Assembly (NCBI RefSeq): GCF_900537065.1
Contig: NZ_UNRC01000001.1
Coordinates: 62,001 to 126,000 of the forward strand
Source: Sphingorhabdus sp. Alg239-R122
Lineage (GTDB): Bacteria; Pseudomonadota; Alphaproteobacteria; Sphingomonadales; Sphingomonadaceae
DNA length: 64,000 bases
Reading direction: 5' to 3'
Shown: piece by piece, positions 26,774-37,005 of the stretch
Layout: the number at the start of each line of letters is the position of its first letter
How positions within the stretch are numbered: position 1 is the stretch's first letter
Position numbers and translations under genes: made by a program
The notes under the pieces: generated by a model
Seen by the model: only the letters and a program-made list of their open reading frames with translations
Told to the model about the DNA's origin: nothing
The model's database searches: none

Positions 26774-28690
26774 ATGTCTGATCCCAATTCTCCCGACCGT
26801 TTCCGCGAGGAAAAAGCCACCTATACGGTGAAGGGCGCGGACAAGCCTGACTTTGAAGCGGGGGTGGAGGCTATTCGCGCCACACTGGCCACGCTGGTTG
26901 CGCAACCGGGGGTATACCGGATGCAGGACGCGCGTGGGGATGTGCTTTATGTAGGCAAGGCCAAGGCGCTTAAAAACCGGGTGTCCAATTATGTGCAGGT
27001 AAATCGCCTGTCGCGCAGGTTGCAACGCATGGTCGCCCAGACACGGTCGATGACGATTGTCACCACCAGCAGCGAGGCTGAGGCGTTGCTGCTCGAAGCG
27101 CAGTTCATCAAGAAATTCAGGCCGCCTTACAATGTATTGCTGCGCGATGATAAGAGCTTTCCTTATATCTTGCTGCGTGACGACCATGATTTTCCGCGCA
27201 TGTACAAGCATCGCGGGGCGCAGAAGTATAAGGGGCAGTATTTTGGCCCTTTTGCCAGCGCCGGTTCAGTTACGAGCACGCTCAATTCGATGCAGAAGCT
27301 TTTTCTGCTGCGTTCATGCAGCGACAGTTTCTTCAACAACCGTTCACGGCCTTGTTTGCTGTATCAAATCAAACGTTGTTCTGCGCCCTGTGTCGACCGG
27401 ATCAGCAAGAAGAATTATGCAGGGTTGGTCGAAGATGCGCGCAATTTTCTGACAGGCAAGTCTACCGATGTGCAGGTCCGGCTTGGTGAGCAGATGCAGT
27501 CTGCTGCGGACAATCTGGATTTCGAACTGGCGGCCAGCCTGCGCGACCGGCTGAAAGCACTAACCTTTATCCAGGGTAGCCAGGCGGTACGTGCCAAGGG
27601 CGTGAGCGATGCGGATATTTTCGCGTTGGCACAAACCGGCGGGACGGCCTGTATCCAAGCCTTTTTTATCCGTGCTGGTCAGAATTGGGGGCATCGCAGC
27701 TTTTTTCCGGCGCATGTTGAGGATATCGAAGGTCCTGAAATTTTATCGAGCTTTATCATGCAATTCTATCAAGATATGCCGCCGCCACGGCTGATACTGG
27801 TGGACCGTGAACTGGCCGAGAAAAAACTAGTGCATGAAGCATTGTCAGCGCGTCTCTCGCATAAGCTGGAAATCGCTGTTCCGCAGCGCGGTGAGCGTCG
27901 GGGCCTTATCAAACAGGCTGAGCGCAACGCCACTGAAGCATTGGCGCGCCGCAAGGCTGAGACCGCCAGCCAGACGAAAATATTGCGCGAGCTCACCAAT
28001 CTGTTTGATCTGGATGGCATTCCGGACCGCATCGAAACCTATGACAATAGCCATATTCAGGGCACAAATTCGGTCGGTGCAATGATTGTTGCGGGGCCGG
28101 AGGGGTTTCGTAAAAATGCCTATCGCAAGTTTAACATCAAGAATCCCGATACTGTGCCGGGGGATGATTTCGGCATGATGCGAGAGGTGCTCGAACGACG
28201 ATTTGCGCGCGCGCAGAGTGAGGATCCTGACCGTGACAAGGGGGACTGGCCTGATCTTGTCCTGATTGACGGTGGCAAGGGACAGTTGAGCGCCGCGCAG
28301 GATGCGTTGGGCGAGCTGGGGATTGAGGATGTCAATCTGGTCGGTGTGGCAAAGGGGCCAGATCGCAATGCGGGCCGTGAGACATTTTACATGCCAGATG
28401 GGCGTGAATTTACGCTGCCGATAAATTCACCGGTTCTTTATTACCTGCAACGCCTGCGTGATGAGGCGCACCGTTTTGCCATTGGCGCGCATCGCACGAA
28501 GCGCAAAAAAGCGATGGGCAGCAGCCCGCTGGACGAAGTCCCAGGTATTGGCCCGGCGCGCAAGCGGGCACTGCTCATGCATTTTGGTACGGCCAAGGCA
28601 GTAAAAGCTGCATCATTGGATGATTTGCAACGCGCGCCCGGCGTGTCAAAGGCGATGGCGCAGAATATTTACGATTATTTCCATGGGTGA
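26774..28690 (+). CDS. uvrC: excinuclease ABC subunit C
   Basis: This 638-residue nuclease makes both incisions in nucleotide excision repair. The N-terminal GIY-YIG domain is visible as GVYRMQDARGDVLYVGKAKAL at about 46-66. A UvrB-binding UVR helix lies near residue 240. The central RNase H-like catalytic part carries ETYDNSHIQGTNSVG and VLIDGGKGQL, whose Asp residues are catalytic. The C-terminal helix-hairpin-helix pair is at VPGIGPARKRALL. A GGGGAT ribosome-binding site precedes the ATG. recO starts six bases after its stop. Confidence 0.97.
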   Translation: MSDPNSPDRFREEKATYTVKGADKPDFEAGVEAIRATLATLVAQPGVYRMQDARGDVLYVGKAKALKNRVSNYVQVNRLSRRLQRMVAQTRSMTIVTTSSEAEALLLEAQFIKKFRPPYNVLLRDDKSFPYILLRDDHDFPRMYKHRGAQKYKGQYFGPFASAGSVTSTLNSMQKLFLLRSCSDSFFNNRSRPCLLYQIKRCSAPCVDRISKKNYAGLVEDARNFLTGKSTDVQVRLGEQMQSAADNLDFELAASLRDRLKALTFIQGSQAVRAKGVSDADIFALAQTGGTACIQAFFIRAGQNWGHRSFFPAHVEDIEGPEILSSFIMQFYQDMPPPRLILVDRELAEKKLVHEALSARLSHKLEIAVPQRGERRGLIKQAERNATEALARRKAETASQTKILRELTNLFDLDGIPDRIETYDNSHIQGTNSVGAMIVAGPEGFRKNAYRKFNIKNPDTVPGDDFGMMREVLERRFARAQSEDPDRDKGDWPDLVLIDGGKGQLSAAQDALGELGIEDVNLVGVAKGPDRNAGRETFYMPDGREFTLPINSPVLYYLQRLRDEAHRFAIGAHRTKRKKAMGSSPLDEVPGIGPARKRALLMHFGTAKAVKAASLDDLQRAPGVSKAMAQNIYDYFHG

Positions 28691-28696
28691 GCATAT

Positions 28697-29431
28697 ATGA
28701 CCGTGATCCGCACCGATGGTATTATCTGCACCACGCGCGACCATGGCGAACATGGCTGTGTAGTGCGGCTGTTCACACCCGACAACGGCTTGATGGCGGG
28801 GTATGCGCGCGGTGCAAAGTCGCGTACCAAACGTCCCGTGCTAATGCCTGCCAATCTGGTGTCCGCCGAATTTCGCAGCCGGACAGCTGATCAACTGGCG
28901 AGTGTCGAGATGGAACTCAGGGAAAGCCGCGCGCCCTATTATGAGGAACCGCTTGCCGCAGCTGCTTTCGGATGGGCGACCTTGCTGACAGCTACGGTTT
29001 TGCCAGAGGAACAGGCCTATGCGCGGCTATATAGCGCGTTTAGTGCGCTGCTTGACGCGATTGCCTCTGCACCCTCAGCGCGGGGCTGGTCGGCTGCGCT
29101 GGTGCGTTATGAACTGCTCTTACTGGCGGAAATGGGGTTTGGTCTCGACCTACATCAATGCGTGGCAAGCGGCGCGGAGGAAGAGCTTATCTATGTCAGC
29201 CCGAAAAGCGGAGGTGCAGTAAGTCGCTACAGTGCGCAGGGGCGGGAACATTTGTTGCTTCCGCTGCCGGATTTCCTGTTATCCGGGGACACGCCAGGCT
29301 GGGATCAGATTTTCGATGGCCTGAAACTCACAGGACATTTTATCGAACGCCATTTCTTCGATGGATATCGTGCCGACAGCTATATGGCGCGGCAGATGCT
29401 GCTCGACCGGCTGAAAAGGGCGGTTGCCTGA
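28697..29431 (+). CDS. recO: DNA repair protein RecO
   Basis: This 244-residue protein has an N-terminal OB fold (VIRTDGIICTTRDHGEHGCVVRLFTP) and a helical C-terminal half. RecO loads RecA on SSB-coated gaps with RecF and RecR. The LHQCVASG segment matches the start of the family's zinc region, but the other cysteines of the zinc site are missing here, as in some alphaproteobacterial forms. It lies directly after uvrC, so the two repair genes probably share a transcript. Confidence 0.9.
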   Translation: MTVIRTDGIICTTRDHGEHGCVVRLFTPDNGLMAGYARGAKSRTKRPVLMPANLVSAEFRSRTADQLASVEMELRESRAPYYEEPLAAAAFGWATLLTATVLPEEQAYARLYSAFSALLDAIASAPSARGWSAALVRYELLLLAEMGFGLDLHQCVASGAEEELIYVSPKSGGAVSRYSAQGREHLLLPLPDFLLSGDTPGWDQIFDGLKLTGHFIERHFFDGYRADSYMARQMLLDRLKRAVA

Positions 29432-29488
29432 ATCGCAGCAAACGGGCAGGAGGGTGTTCCAGTAAAGACAGGGTGACAGGATATCTCC

Positions 29489-30535
29489 ATGCATATTGCG
29501 ATATTGGCGGGCGACGGCATTGGACCGGAAATTATGGCGGAAGCGGAAAAACTGCTCGCGGCGCTTCATCTGCCTGCCCTGAAGCTCAGCCATGCGAATA
29601 TTGGCGGGACGGCCTATCATGCAGAAGGGCATCCATTACCGCCCGATACGCTGCAACTGGCCAAGGAATGTGATGCGATACTATTTGGCGCTGTAGGCGA
29701 TCCCACCTGTGACAGTCTGGAGCGGAATCTGCGGCCAGAACAGGCGATTTTGGGGTTGCGCAAGGAACTTGGCCTGTTTGCCAATCTGCGGCCTGCTGCA
29801 GTCTTTCCGGGGCTGGAAAGTGCTTCCACGCTGAAACCCGAAATTGCCCGTGAAATTGATGTGATGATTGTGCGTGAGCTGACCGGCGATGTCTATTTTG
29901 GCGAGCCCCGCGGACGGCGGGAGACAGGTGGAGGCCGCCGCGAGGGATTTGACACCATGCTCTATGATGAGGATGAAGTGGCGCGCATCGCCCATGTGGC
30001 CTTTCGTACAGCCCGTGCGCGGCGCGGGAAGCTATGTTCGGTTGACAAGGCCAATGTACTGGAAACATCCGTGCTCTGGCGCGAAGTGATGGCAGAAATC
30101 GCCCCTGAATATCCTGATGTCGAGCTGGCACATATGTATGTGGATAATGCCGCGATGCAGCTTGTGCGCAATCCCGGACAGTTTGACACGATTGTCACCG
30201 GCAACCTGTTTGGCGATATCCTGTCTGACCAGGCGAGTATGTGCGTGGGTTCTATCGGCTTGCTCGCTTCGGCTTCGCTGGGCGAAGGGCGCAAAGGTCT
30301 ATATGAGCCCATTCACGGTAGTGCGCCCGATATTGCTGGGCAGGAGATTGCCAATCCCGTTGCGATGCTCTTGTCGGTGGCAATGATGCTGCGCTACAGC
30401 TTTGATATGGCACAGCAAGCTAACCGGATTGAAGCGGCAGTCGCCAAAACACTGAATGATGGTATTTTCGGGAGTGATATGTGCGGTTCAGCATCGACGC
30501 GGGAAATTGGCGATGCCGTTATCGCCAGACTATGA
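29489..30535 (+). CDS. leuB: 3-isopropylmalate dehydrogenase
   Basis: This 348-residue NAD-dependent enzyme oxidises and decarboxylates 3-isopropylmalate in leucine synthesis. Family motifs are [37 protein letters not shown], the metal-binding Asp cluster in [14 protein letters not shown], and [13 protein letters not shown] for NAD. It begins 57 bases after recO. leuC and leuD are not nearby. Confidence 0.97.
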   Translation: MHIAILAGDGIGPEIMAEAEKLLAALHLPALKLSHANIGGTAYHAEGHPLPPDTLQLAKECDAILFGAVGDPTCDSLERNLRPEQAILGLRKELGLFANLRPAAVFPGLESASTLKPEIAREIDVMIVRELTGDVYFGEPRGRRETGGGRREGFDTMLYDEDEVARIAHVAFRTARARRGKLCSVDKANVLETSVLWREVMAEIAPEYPDVELAHMYVDNAAMQLVRNPGQFDTIVTGNLFGDILSDQASMCVGSIGLLASASLGEGRKGLYEPIHGSAPDIAGQEIANPVAMLLSVAMMLRYSFDMAQQANRIEAAVAKTLNDGIFGSDMCGSASTREIGDAVIARL

Positions 30536-30565
30536 CATGAGCGGCAATTTGCGCGGAGTGAGACT

Positions 30566-31774
30566 ATGAAAAGAAAAACCGGCCAGGACCGCGATATCAC
30601 ACGCAAATGGCGCCCCGCGACCCAGGCGATTCGCGGCGGCAGTGCGCGCAGCGAATATGGCGAAACGTCAGAGGCGCTGTTTCTGACCTCGGGCTACGCT
30701 TATGACTGCGCCGAAGATGCAGCAGCGCGTTTTTCCGGTGACCAGCAGGGTATGACCTATAGCCGCTTGCAGAATCCCACGGTGGAGATGCTGGAACAGC
30801 GTATCGCCCTGATGGAAGGGGCCGAGGCGTGCCGGTCGATGGCAACGGGTATGGCGGCGATGACGGCGGCCTTGCTGTGTCAGCTTGAAATTGGCGATCA
30901 TGTCGTGGCGAGCAGGGCACTGTTCGGCTCGTGTCGCTGGCTGACCGATACATTGCTGCCCAAATTCGGGATCAAAACGACGATTATTGACGGGCGTGAG
31001 TTTGCCAATTGGGAAGCAGCCATACGGCCTGAGACAAAAGTGTTTTTCTTTGAAACACCTGCCAATCCGACCATGGATATTATTGACCTGAAAACTGTAT
31101 GCGGTCTTGCGAAATCACGTGCTATCGTAAGTGTTGTTGATAATGCCTTCGCAACCAATGTGCTGCAACGCCCGATGGAATTTGGCGCAGATGTCGTGGC
31201 CTATAGCGCCACCAAGATGATGGACGGACAAGGCCGCGTGCTGGCAGGTGCGGTCTGCGGTAACGAAGAATTTATCAATGAGGTGCTGCTACCCTTTACC
31301 CGCAATACCGGCCCGACACTCAGCGCATTTAATGCCTGGGTAGTGCTCAAGGGGCTGGAGACACTTGATCTACGAATCCATAGGCAGAGTGCGAATGCAC
31401 TCAAAATTGCGGAATTTCTGGAAAGCCGGGTAGCGCGGGTCAATTATCCGGGGCTTGCCTCGCACCCGCAGCATGCGCTCGCTATGTCACAAATGGATGC
31501 GGCGGGGCCCATCATGTCGCTTTATCTGGACGGTGGGCGTGAGCGTGCACATGGCCTTCTAAATGCACTGCAATTAATTGATATATCGAATAATATTGGT
31601 GACAGCCGTTCATTGATGACGCATCCCAGCAGCACTACCCACTACGGTTTGGAAGAAGAAGCACGCCTGGAAGTGGGAATTACCGAAGATATGCTCCGGC
31701 TCAATGTTGGACTGGAAGATTCAAAAGATGTGATGGAAGATTTGCATCAGGCCCTTTCATCTGTCGGCCTGTGA
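30566..31774 (+). CDS. metZ: O-succinylhomoserine sulfhydrylase
   Basis: This 402-residue Cys/Met-metabolism PLP enzyme makes homocysteine directly from O-succinylhomoserine and sulfide. The PLP lysine is K217 in YSATKMMDGQG; the DGQG after the lysine is typical of the MetZ subgroup. The substrate loop SRLQNPTVEMLEQRIA and the C-terminal HPSSTTHYGL are intact. The start MKRKTGQDRDITRKWRPAT matches alphaproteobacterial MetZ. It follows leuB by 30 bases, leaving no room for a riboswitch. Confidence 0.93.
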   Translation: MKRKTGQDRDITRKWRPATQAIRGGSARSEYGETSEALFLTSGYAYDCAEDAAARFSGDQQGMTYSRLQNPTVEMLEQRIALMEGAEACRSMATGMAAMTAALLCQLEIGDHVVASRALFGSCRWLTDTLLPKFGIKTTIIDGREFANWEAAIRPETKVFFFETPANPTMDIIDLKTVCGLAKSRAIVSVVDNAFATNVLQRPMEFGADVVAYSATKMMDGQGRVLAGAVCGNEEFINEVLLPFTRNTGPTLSAFNAWVVLKGLETLDLRIHRQSANALKIAEFLESRVARVNYPGLASHPQHALAMSQMDAAGPIMSLYLDGGRERAHGLLNALQLIDISNNIGDSRSLMTHPSSTTHYGLEEEARLEVGITEDMLRLNVGLEDSKDVMEDLHQALSSVGL

Positions 31775-31789
31775 GTCCATATTGCCGGT

Positions 31790-32188
31790 ATGCACAGTTT
31801 TTTCGATCATAACGCAACCACTCAGGATATAACGGTCCGGGCATCCGTGACCTACCTTCATGACCAGTCAGAAGCTGATAAAGCACGCTGGTTCTGGAGC
31901 TATCACATCCGTATCGAAAACCATGGTGATAAGACCATGCAGCTGCTCACAAGACACTGGCATATTACCGATGGACGCGGCGGCGTGCATATCGTCGACG
32001 GCGAAGGGGTTGTGGGGGAGCAGCCTGTGCTGGAACCTGGACAGACGCATGATTATGTGTCTGGATGCCCCCTGAACACACCGACGGGCAGTATGAAGGG
32101 GCACTTTCGGATGCTGTGCGCAGATGACAGCATGATTGATGTTGATATTCCGCATTTTCCGCTTGTAGCGCCTGCTACAGCGCGTTGA
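31790..32188 (+). CDS. apaG: ApaG-domain protein
   Basis: This 132-residue single-domain beta sandwich shows the ApaG pattern: VTYLHDQSEADKARWFWSYH, LLTRHWHITDGRGGVHIVDGEGVVGEQP, and YVSGCPLNTPTGSMKGHF. ApaG has been linked to Co/Mg homeostasis and the fold resembles a fibronectin domain in F-box proteins, but its molecular function is not settled. It lies 15 bases after metZ, a neighbourhood repeated in many alphaproteobacteria. Confidence 0.93.
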   Translation: MHSFFDHNATTQDITVRASVTYLHDQSEADKARWFWSYHIRIENHGDKTMQLLTRHWHITDGRGGVHIVDGEGVVGEQPVLEPGQTHDYVSGCPLNTPTGSMKGHFRMLCADDSMIDVDIPHFPLVAPATAR

Positions 32189-32198
32189 GGACTGATCC

Positions 32199-33005
32199 AT
32201 GAAGCGGACACACCTTCCCCTAAATGGCCTGCGCGTGCTGGATGCAGCGGCGCGGCATTTAAGCTTTACACGAGCGGCAGATGAGCTTGCGGTAACACCT
32301 GCGGCTGTCGGGCAGCAGATCCGGGCACTGGAGGACATGCTGGGCGTGGTACTGTTTCGCCGCACCCCCAAAGGGCTTGAACTCACTGACGAAGCAAGCG
32401 CAGGCCTTGATTCACTTCGCAGTGGGTTTTTGCAGTTTGAAGATGCGGTGGAAGCGATGCAGGCCAGTCAGTCTTCGCATAATTTTACTATTGCTGTACC
32501 GCGTGATTTTGCCGAAAAATGGCTGCATCACCGCCTTGCCGATTTTGCACGCGATAATCCTGATGTACGTTTTTCATTGGTTTCAGGCGATCACGATATC
32601 GATTTTACCGAGGCCAACCTGGATATCGCATTCCGGCTTGCCGATGGACCTGGTGATCTTGAGGGCGTACCGATCGGGTCAGCAGAATTTATCACTGTAG
32701 CGGCTCCCGATGGCCCAAAGGATTGGATCAGCTGGCCTGGCTGCAGCTACCGCAAGAGTGAGGATGAAGTGGAAGAGGCAGTCATGCAGGTGGCGGATGC
32801 CGGCTTGGCGCTACAGGCGGCTATAGCGGGTTTCGGACAATGTTCCGTCCCGTTGCTTCTGGCACAGAATGATATTGATAAAGGCCGCTTGGTGGCGATT
32901 GACGAACCGCGTGCTTCGACACGAAGGTACTGGCTGGTCGCGCCCACTCCGCAATGGCGTCAAAAAAAGGTAAAGGCGCTGGTTGCTGCCCTTAGCGGAC
33001 AATGA
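32199..33005 (+). CDS. LysR-family transcriptional regulator, GcvA-like
   Basis: The protein has 268 residues, about 30 shorter than most LysR proteins. The N-terminal winged helix-turn-helix (NGLRVLDAAARHLSF, then AVTPAAVGQQIRALE) is intact and of the GcvA subtype. The effector-binding half (residues 90-268) looks trimmed but contains AIPRDFAEKW-like and GIALQAAIAGFGQ-like strands. It overlaps the next gene by ATGA, so regulator and acetyltransferase are coupled. The target is unknown. Confidence 0.88.
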   Translation: MKRTHLPLNGLRVLDAAARHLSFTRAADELAVTPAAVGQQIRALEDMLGVVLFRRTPKGLELTDEASAGLDSLRSGFLQFEDAVEAMQASQSSHNFTIAVPRDFAEKWLHHRLADFARDNPDVRFSLVSGDHDIDFTEANLDIAFRLADGPGDLEGVPIGSAEFITVAAPDGPKDWISWPGCSYRKSEDEVEEAVMQVADAGLALQAAIAGFGQCSVPLLLAQNDIDKGRLVAIDEPRASTRRYWLVAPTPQWRQKKVKALVAALSGQ

Positions 33006-33544
33006 TGCTGCCCATACTGCATACGAAAAGATTGGAACTACGGCCTTTGCGTGCATCAGATGCGGAAAGCTTACATGATGCATTTTCTGACGAGAAGCTA
33101 ATGGCTTACTGGTCGAGTGAGCCGCATAAAGATCTCGTAGAAACAGAGCGTTATATTACCGGCAATATGACAGCCAAGTACCCGACATGGGCAATTGCGA
33201 TAGGCGAAGGGCCGGCCATTGGTTGGGTGGTATTAATCCCGCACCGTGATGGTGTGCGGGAGATTGGTTATATCCTTCGCCGTGATGCGTGGGGCAAGGG
33301 ATATGCCAGTGAAGCCGTAACACGTATTATCGATTATGGATTTCGGGAACTTGGTCTGCGCAGGATATTTGCGGATGTAGATCCGGATAATGCTGCTTCG
33401 ATAGTTCTGCTTGAGAAATTGGGATTTGTGCGTGAAGGTCTGTTACGGGCGGAGTGGGAAACACATATCGGAGTGCGTGACAGCTACATTTATGGTTTGC
33501 TTGCTGCCGATTGGCAGCACGTACGGGTTAGCGTGCAAGCCTGA
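33002..33544 (+). CDS. GNAT family N-acetyltransferase (RimJ/RimL-like)
   Basis: This 180-residue protein begins LHTKRLELRPLRASDAESLHDAF, the hallmark of the RimJ/RimL/Acetyltransf_3 subgroup. The acetyl-CoA loop is RRDAWGKGYASEAV, and the following DPDNAASIVLLEKLGF is characteristic. It may acetylate a protein N-terminus or a small molecule. The ATG at 33002 forms ATGA with the LysR stop; a second ATG follows at 33005. Its 3' end overlaps the opposing PilZ gene by 17 bases. Confidence 0.9.
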   Translation: MMLPILHTKRLELRPLRASDAESLHDAFSDEKLMAYWSSEPHKDLVETERYITGNMTAKYPTWAIAIGEGPAIGWVVLIPHRDGVREIGYILRRDAWGKGYASEAVTRIIDYGFRELGLRRIFADVDPDNAASIVLLEKLGFVREGLLRAEWETHIGVRDSYIYGLLAADWQHVRVSVQA

Positions 33545-33866
33545 CACGCGTTACGGGGTTCAGTACTTCGACCATATCAAGAAATTCGTTGAGACGGATG
33601 ACTCGTTCAAACTGAAAACCACAGCGACCACCGACAGTCCAGATCATATGAGCCTCAATCTGGCCCAATATGGGCAGGCGTACCGTGATACGCTCACCCT
33701 TGCCAATGGGCATGTCGCCTTCGGTCATAAAGCCGTTATCGGAGATGTTGACGATATGCGTCTTGATATCGCCGAGCAACCTGTGTTCGGCGATTGCCGA
33801 GTGATTGATTGCGTGCCGTGCGGCGCGGCGTTGATCCACAACAGAGAGGTTTGCGCCCTGTTTCAT
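33528..33866 (-). CDS. PilZ-domain protein
   Basis: The frame extends to 33956, but the ATG at 33866 (MKQGANLSVV) gives a 112-residue single-domain protein. Both cyclic-di-GMP binding motifs of PilZ are visible: RRAAR near residues 13-17, and NISDNGF, fitting (D/N)xSxxG, near 40-46. It would act as a small c-di-GMP effector in the cytoplasm. It overlaps the 3' end of the convergent GNAT gene. Confidence 0.85.
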   Translation of the reverse strand: MKQGANLSVVDQRRAARHAINHSAIAEHRLLGDIKTHIVNISDNGFMTEGDMPIGKGERITVRLPILGQIEAHMIWTVGGRCGFQFERVIRLNEFLDMVEVLNPVTRVRLAR

Positions 33867-33952
33867 TTTTGCCCCCGTATTTGTTACCTGAGCACTATGG
33901 GAGCAAAAAATCAATAAATTGTAAATTAACCAGAATTGATGACGAGGGGCTG

Positions 33953-35179
33953 TCAAAAGACTAAGATTCCGTGCTTCTTTTTACCTGCGGAGATGCGTAT
34001 TTCGCCCGATACAGCTGTGATTTGATGCTGTTCATTTGCAACCTGTTCGCCATTGATTCGTGCGCCACCACCTTTGACCATGCGTTTGGCTTCGCCTTTG
34101 CTGGCACATAGACCAAGAGACATCATCGCATCCAGGATCGATATGCTGCCGCCTTCCACCTGCATGCGGGGTAAGTCATCACCGCTACTGCCCTGTTCAA
34201 ATGTTTTCTGCGCCGTATCCGCCGCCTGTCTGGCCGAATCATCCCCGTGCGCCAGCGTAGTTGCAGCATCAGCAAGTAATTTTTTGGCTTCGTTTATTTC
34301 CGAACCTTCAAGTGATTCAAGGCGCCGGATTTCATCCAGATCAATGTCAGTGAACAGCCGCAGGAAACGGCCGACATCGGCATCTTGCGTATTGCGCCAG
34401 AATTGCCAGTAATCATAGGGCGACAGCTGATCGGCATTGAGCCAGACGGCACCTGCCGCCGTCTTACCCATTTTCTTGCCATCTGCTGTGGTGATCAGCG
34501 GGGTGGTCAGACCGTAAACCTGTTTGCCATCAATCCGGCGATTAAGCTCCACACCGTTGACAATATTACCCCATTGATCCGACCCGCCCAATTGCAGCGT
34601 ACAGTCATTGCGGCGCTGCAGCTCCAGAAAGTCGTACGCCTGGAATATCATATAGTTGAATTCGAGGAAGGTGAGCGGTTGTTCACGATCAAGCCGGAGT
34701 TTGACGCTGTCAAATGTCAGCATCCGGTTGATGGTAAAATGCGGGCCAACATCACGTAGGAACGGCATATATTCAAGACTATCAAGCCAGTCCGCATTAT
34801 TCACCATGATGGCATCAGTCGGGCCATCGCCAAAAGTCAGGAAATTGGCAAAGCAGGCCTTGATACTGGCAATATGTTCGTCAATTTTTTCCGCTGTCAA
34901 AAGCTGACGGCTTTCATCCCGGCCAGATGGGTCTCCGATTTTTGTGGTACCACCGCCCATAACGACAATCGGTTTGTGTCCCGCCTGCTGAAGACGGCGG
35001 AGCATCATGATCTGAACCAGCGAACCAATGTGCAATGATGGCGCAGTGGCATCAAAACCGATATAGCCCGGCACAATGCCTTTTACAGCAGCGGCGTCGA
35101 GCGCTTCCGCATCAGTAATCTGGTGGATATAGCCGCGTTCGTTCAGCAGCTGCAAAAGATCGGATTGATAGTGTGTCAT
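33953..35179 (-). CDS. tyrS: tyrosyl-tRNA synthetase
   Basis: The frame extends to 35266, overlapping the divergent DOMON gene, so the ATG at 35179 ([10 protein letters not shown]) is chosen, giving 408 residues. This class I synthetase charges tRNA-Tyr. The HIGH-like motif is in [10 protein letters not shown], and the KMSKS-like motif is KKMGKT. The S4 RNA-binding domain forms the C-terminus ([19 protein letters not shown]). Start context on the minus strand is normal. Confidence 0.96.
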   Translation of the reverse strand: MTHYQSDLLQLLNERGYIHQITDAEALDAAAVKGIVPGYIGFDATAPSLHIGSLVQIMMLRRLQQAGHKPIVVMGGGTTKIGDPSGRDESRQLLTAEKIDEHIASIKACFANFLTFGDGPTDAIMVNNADWLDSLEYMPFLRDVGPHFTINRMLTFDSVKLRLDREQPLTFLEFNYMIFQAYDFLELQRRNDCTLQLGGSDQWGNIVNGVELNRRIDGKQVYGLTTPLITTADGKKMGKTAAGAVWLNADQLSPYDYWQFWRNTQDADVGRFLRLFTDIDLDEIRRLESLEGSEINEAKKLLADAATTLAHGDDSARQAADTAQKTFEQGSSGDDLPRMQVEGGSISILDAMMSLGLCASKGEAKRMVKGGGARINGEQVANEQHQITAVSGEIRISAGKKKHGILVF

Positions 35180-35242
35180 GATGAAACTCGTTACAGACAG
35201 ATGGAGAGACTCGCAATTGATTCGGCATAATGGAGCGATAAA

Positions 35243-35797
35243 ATGTCCCTGAAGCTGACCTGCCACCCCCGTGACTATTGCGCTGCGATAGACAGGGTTA
35301 CGGCTATGATCTCGATCTCGCCGGATAAAATACTCACCGTAAAATATATGTTACGCGGCGATGTTGATGGTCTTATCTTGGCGGATCATACCGCGCCGCA
35401 GCGTGAGGATGAGCTGTGGGAGCAGACCTGTCTTGAGCTTTTTTTGCAGGCAGATGGCAGTGATGTTTATTATGAGTGGAATTTGTCACCTTCCTCCGCT
35501 TGGGCGCTTTACGCATTTGATGCATATCGCGGGGAGCGCGTTTTACCTGAAATTGCGAGCTTGCCGCGAATACGCACCCATCACGAAAGCGATATTTATA
35601 CGCTGCTGGCCGATATTGATCTGAAAGAGCTTTCCGGCATTACCGAAGCGCAGCAGGTAAATATCGGACTGTCGGCGGTGCTGGAAGAAGCGAGCGGACA
35701 TAAATCCTATTGGGCGTTGGCACATGCAGGTGAAAAGCCGGATTTCCACAATAGGGATTGCTTTACATACCAACTCAAGGCAGCAGATACTCCATGA
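35243..35797 (+). CDS. DOMON-like domain protein
   Basis: The 184-residue beta-rich protein has a [11 protein letters not shown] and YYEWNLSPS core typical of the DOMON-like proteins seen in sphingomonads. DOMON folds bind haem or sugar, but no function is known for this group. There is no signal peptide. Its stop codon overlaps the next start (ATGA), so it is translationally coupled to the NamZ-like gene, which hints at a shared role. Confidence 0.8.
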   Translation: MSLKLTCHPRDYCAAIDRVTAMISISPDKILTVKYMLRGDVDGLILADHTAPQREDELWEQTCLELFLQADGSDVYYEWNLSPSSAWALYAFDAYRGERVLPEIASLPRIRTHHESDIYTLLADIDLKELSGITEAQQVNIGLSAVLEEASGHKSYWALAHAGEKPDFHNRDCFTYQLKAADTP

Positions 35798-36999
35798 AAA
35801 ATGGCATAGACAGATTATTGACCGAGCCGCAGCTGCGCACTGAATTAATGGGTAAGCGCGTGGCGCTGCTGGCGCACCCGGCATCGGTGACTGCGGATTT
35901 GACCCATTCGATTGACGCGCTTGCGGCGCTGGATGATATCACGCTCACTGCCGCCTTCGGTCCGCAACATGGCATGCGGGGCGACAAGCAGGACAATATG
36001 ATGGAGACCGAGGATTTTACCGATCCTGTCCATGATATCCCTGTGTTCAGCCTGTACGGTGAAGTCCGCCGCCCAACCAGCCAGTCGATGCAGACGTTCG
36101 ACACTATCCTGATTGACATGCAGGATTTGGGTTGCCGCATTTATACCTTTATCACGACGCTACGTTATATGCTGGAAGCCGCGGCTGAGCATGGAAAGTC
36201 TGTCTGGGTGCTGGACCGTCCCAATCCCGCCGGGCGGCCTGTCGAGGGTCTGACGCTGCGCGAAGGTTGGGAAAGCTTTGTCGGGGCAGGGCCCATGCCG
36301 ATGCGGCACGGGATGACACTGGGCGAACTGGGGCACTGGTTTATTGATATGCTGGGGCTGGATGTCGATTATAAGGTCATCGAAATGCAGGGATGGGCGC
36401 CAGATGCTGCGCCCGGCCATGGTTGGCCCGAAGACCGCGTCTGGATCAACCCCAGCCCGAATGCGCCAAACCTGCCTATGGCGCGGGCCTATGCAGGCAC
36501 AGTCATGCTGGAAGGTGTAACCTTGTCCGAAGGCCGCGGCACGACGCGCCCGCTGGAGCTGTTCGGTGCACCTGACATTGGTGCACGGGCGATCATTACT
36601 GAAATGCGGTGCCTCGCACCCGAATGGTTACGTGGCTGTATCTTGCGTGATTGCTGGTTTGAACCGACATTTCACAAGCATGTGGGACGGCAATGCAATG
36701 GCGTGCACATCCATGCCGAAGGTCCGGGCTATGACCATGCGATATTCAGGCCATGGCGAATACAAGCGCTGGGGTTCAAGGCAATCCGCAATCTCTACCC
36801 GGATTACGATCTATGGCGCGGCAAGGATTTCAAATATGAATATACCAATGATGTGCTGGCGATAGATGTGATTAACGGTTCGCCGCTGCTGCGCGAGTGG
36901 GTCGATAACCCCGATTCAACGCCGCATGATCTGGATGCGATCACAATACCCGATGAAAAAGCATGGAAAGCCGAGCGGGCGAAATATCTGCTGTATTAA
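35794..36999 (+). CDS. DUF1343 / NamZ-like exo-beta-N-acetylmuramidase family protein
   Basis: The upstream start at 35758 is rejected because ATG 35794 makes an ATGA overlap with the DOMON gene. The 401-residue product shows the DUF1343 pattern: FGPQHGMRGDKQDN, DMQDLGCRIYTFI, WVLDRPNPAG, and LSEGRGTTRPLELFG. The characterised member NamZ of Bacillus removes MurNAc from peptidoglycan fragments. No signal peptide is seen, so this form appears cytoplasmic and could work on imported muropeptides, in line with the AmpG-like permease at 10140. That link is inference. Confidence 0.85.
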   Translation: MKNGIDRLLTEPQLRTELMGKRVALLAHPASVTADLTHSIDALAALDDITLTAAFGPQHGMRGDKQDNMMETEDFTDPVHDIPVFSLYGEVRRPTSQSMQTFDTILIDMQDLGCRIYTFITTLRYMLEAAAEHGKSVWVLDRPNPAGRPVEGLTLREGWESFVGAGPMPMRHGMTLGELGHWFIDMLGLDVDYKVIEMQGWAPDAAPGHGWPEDRVWINPSPNAPNLPMARAYAGTVMLEGVTLSEGRGTTRPLELFGAPDIGARAIITEMRCLAPEWLRGCILRDCWFEPTFHKHVGRQCNGVHIHAEGPGYDHAIFRPWRIQALGFKAIRNLYPDYDLWRGKDFKYEYTNDVLAIDVINGSPLLREWVDNPDSTPHDLDAITIPDEKAWKAERAKYLLY

Positions 37000-37005
37000 A
37001 CAGGC

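Noticed and set aside
30536-30565. SAM riboswitch ahead of metZ
   Set aside because: Only 30 bases separate leuB and metZ, too few for any SAM riboswitch class.
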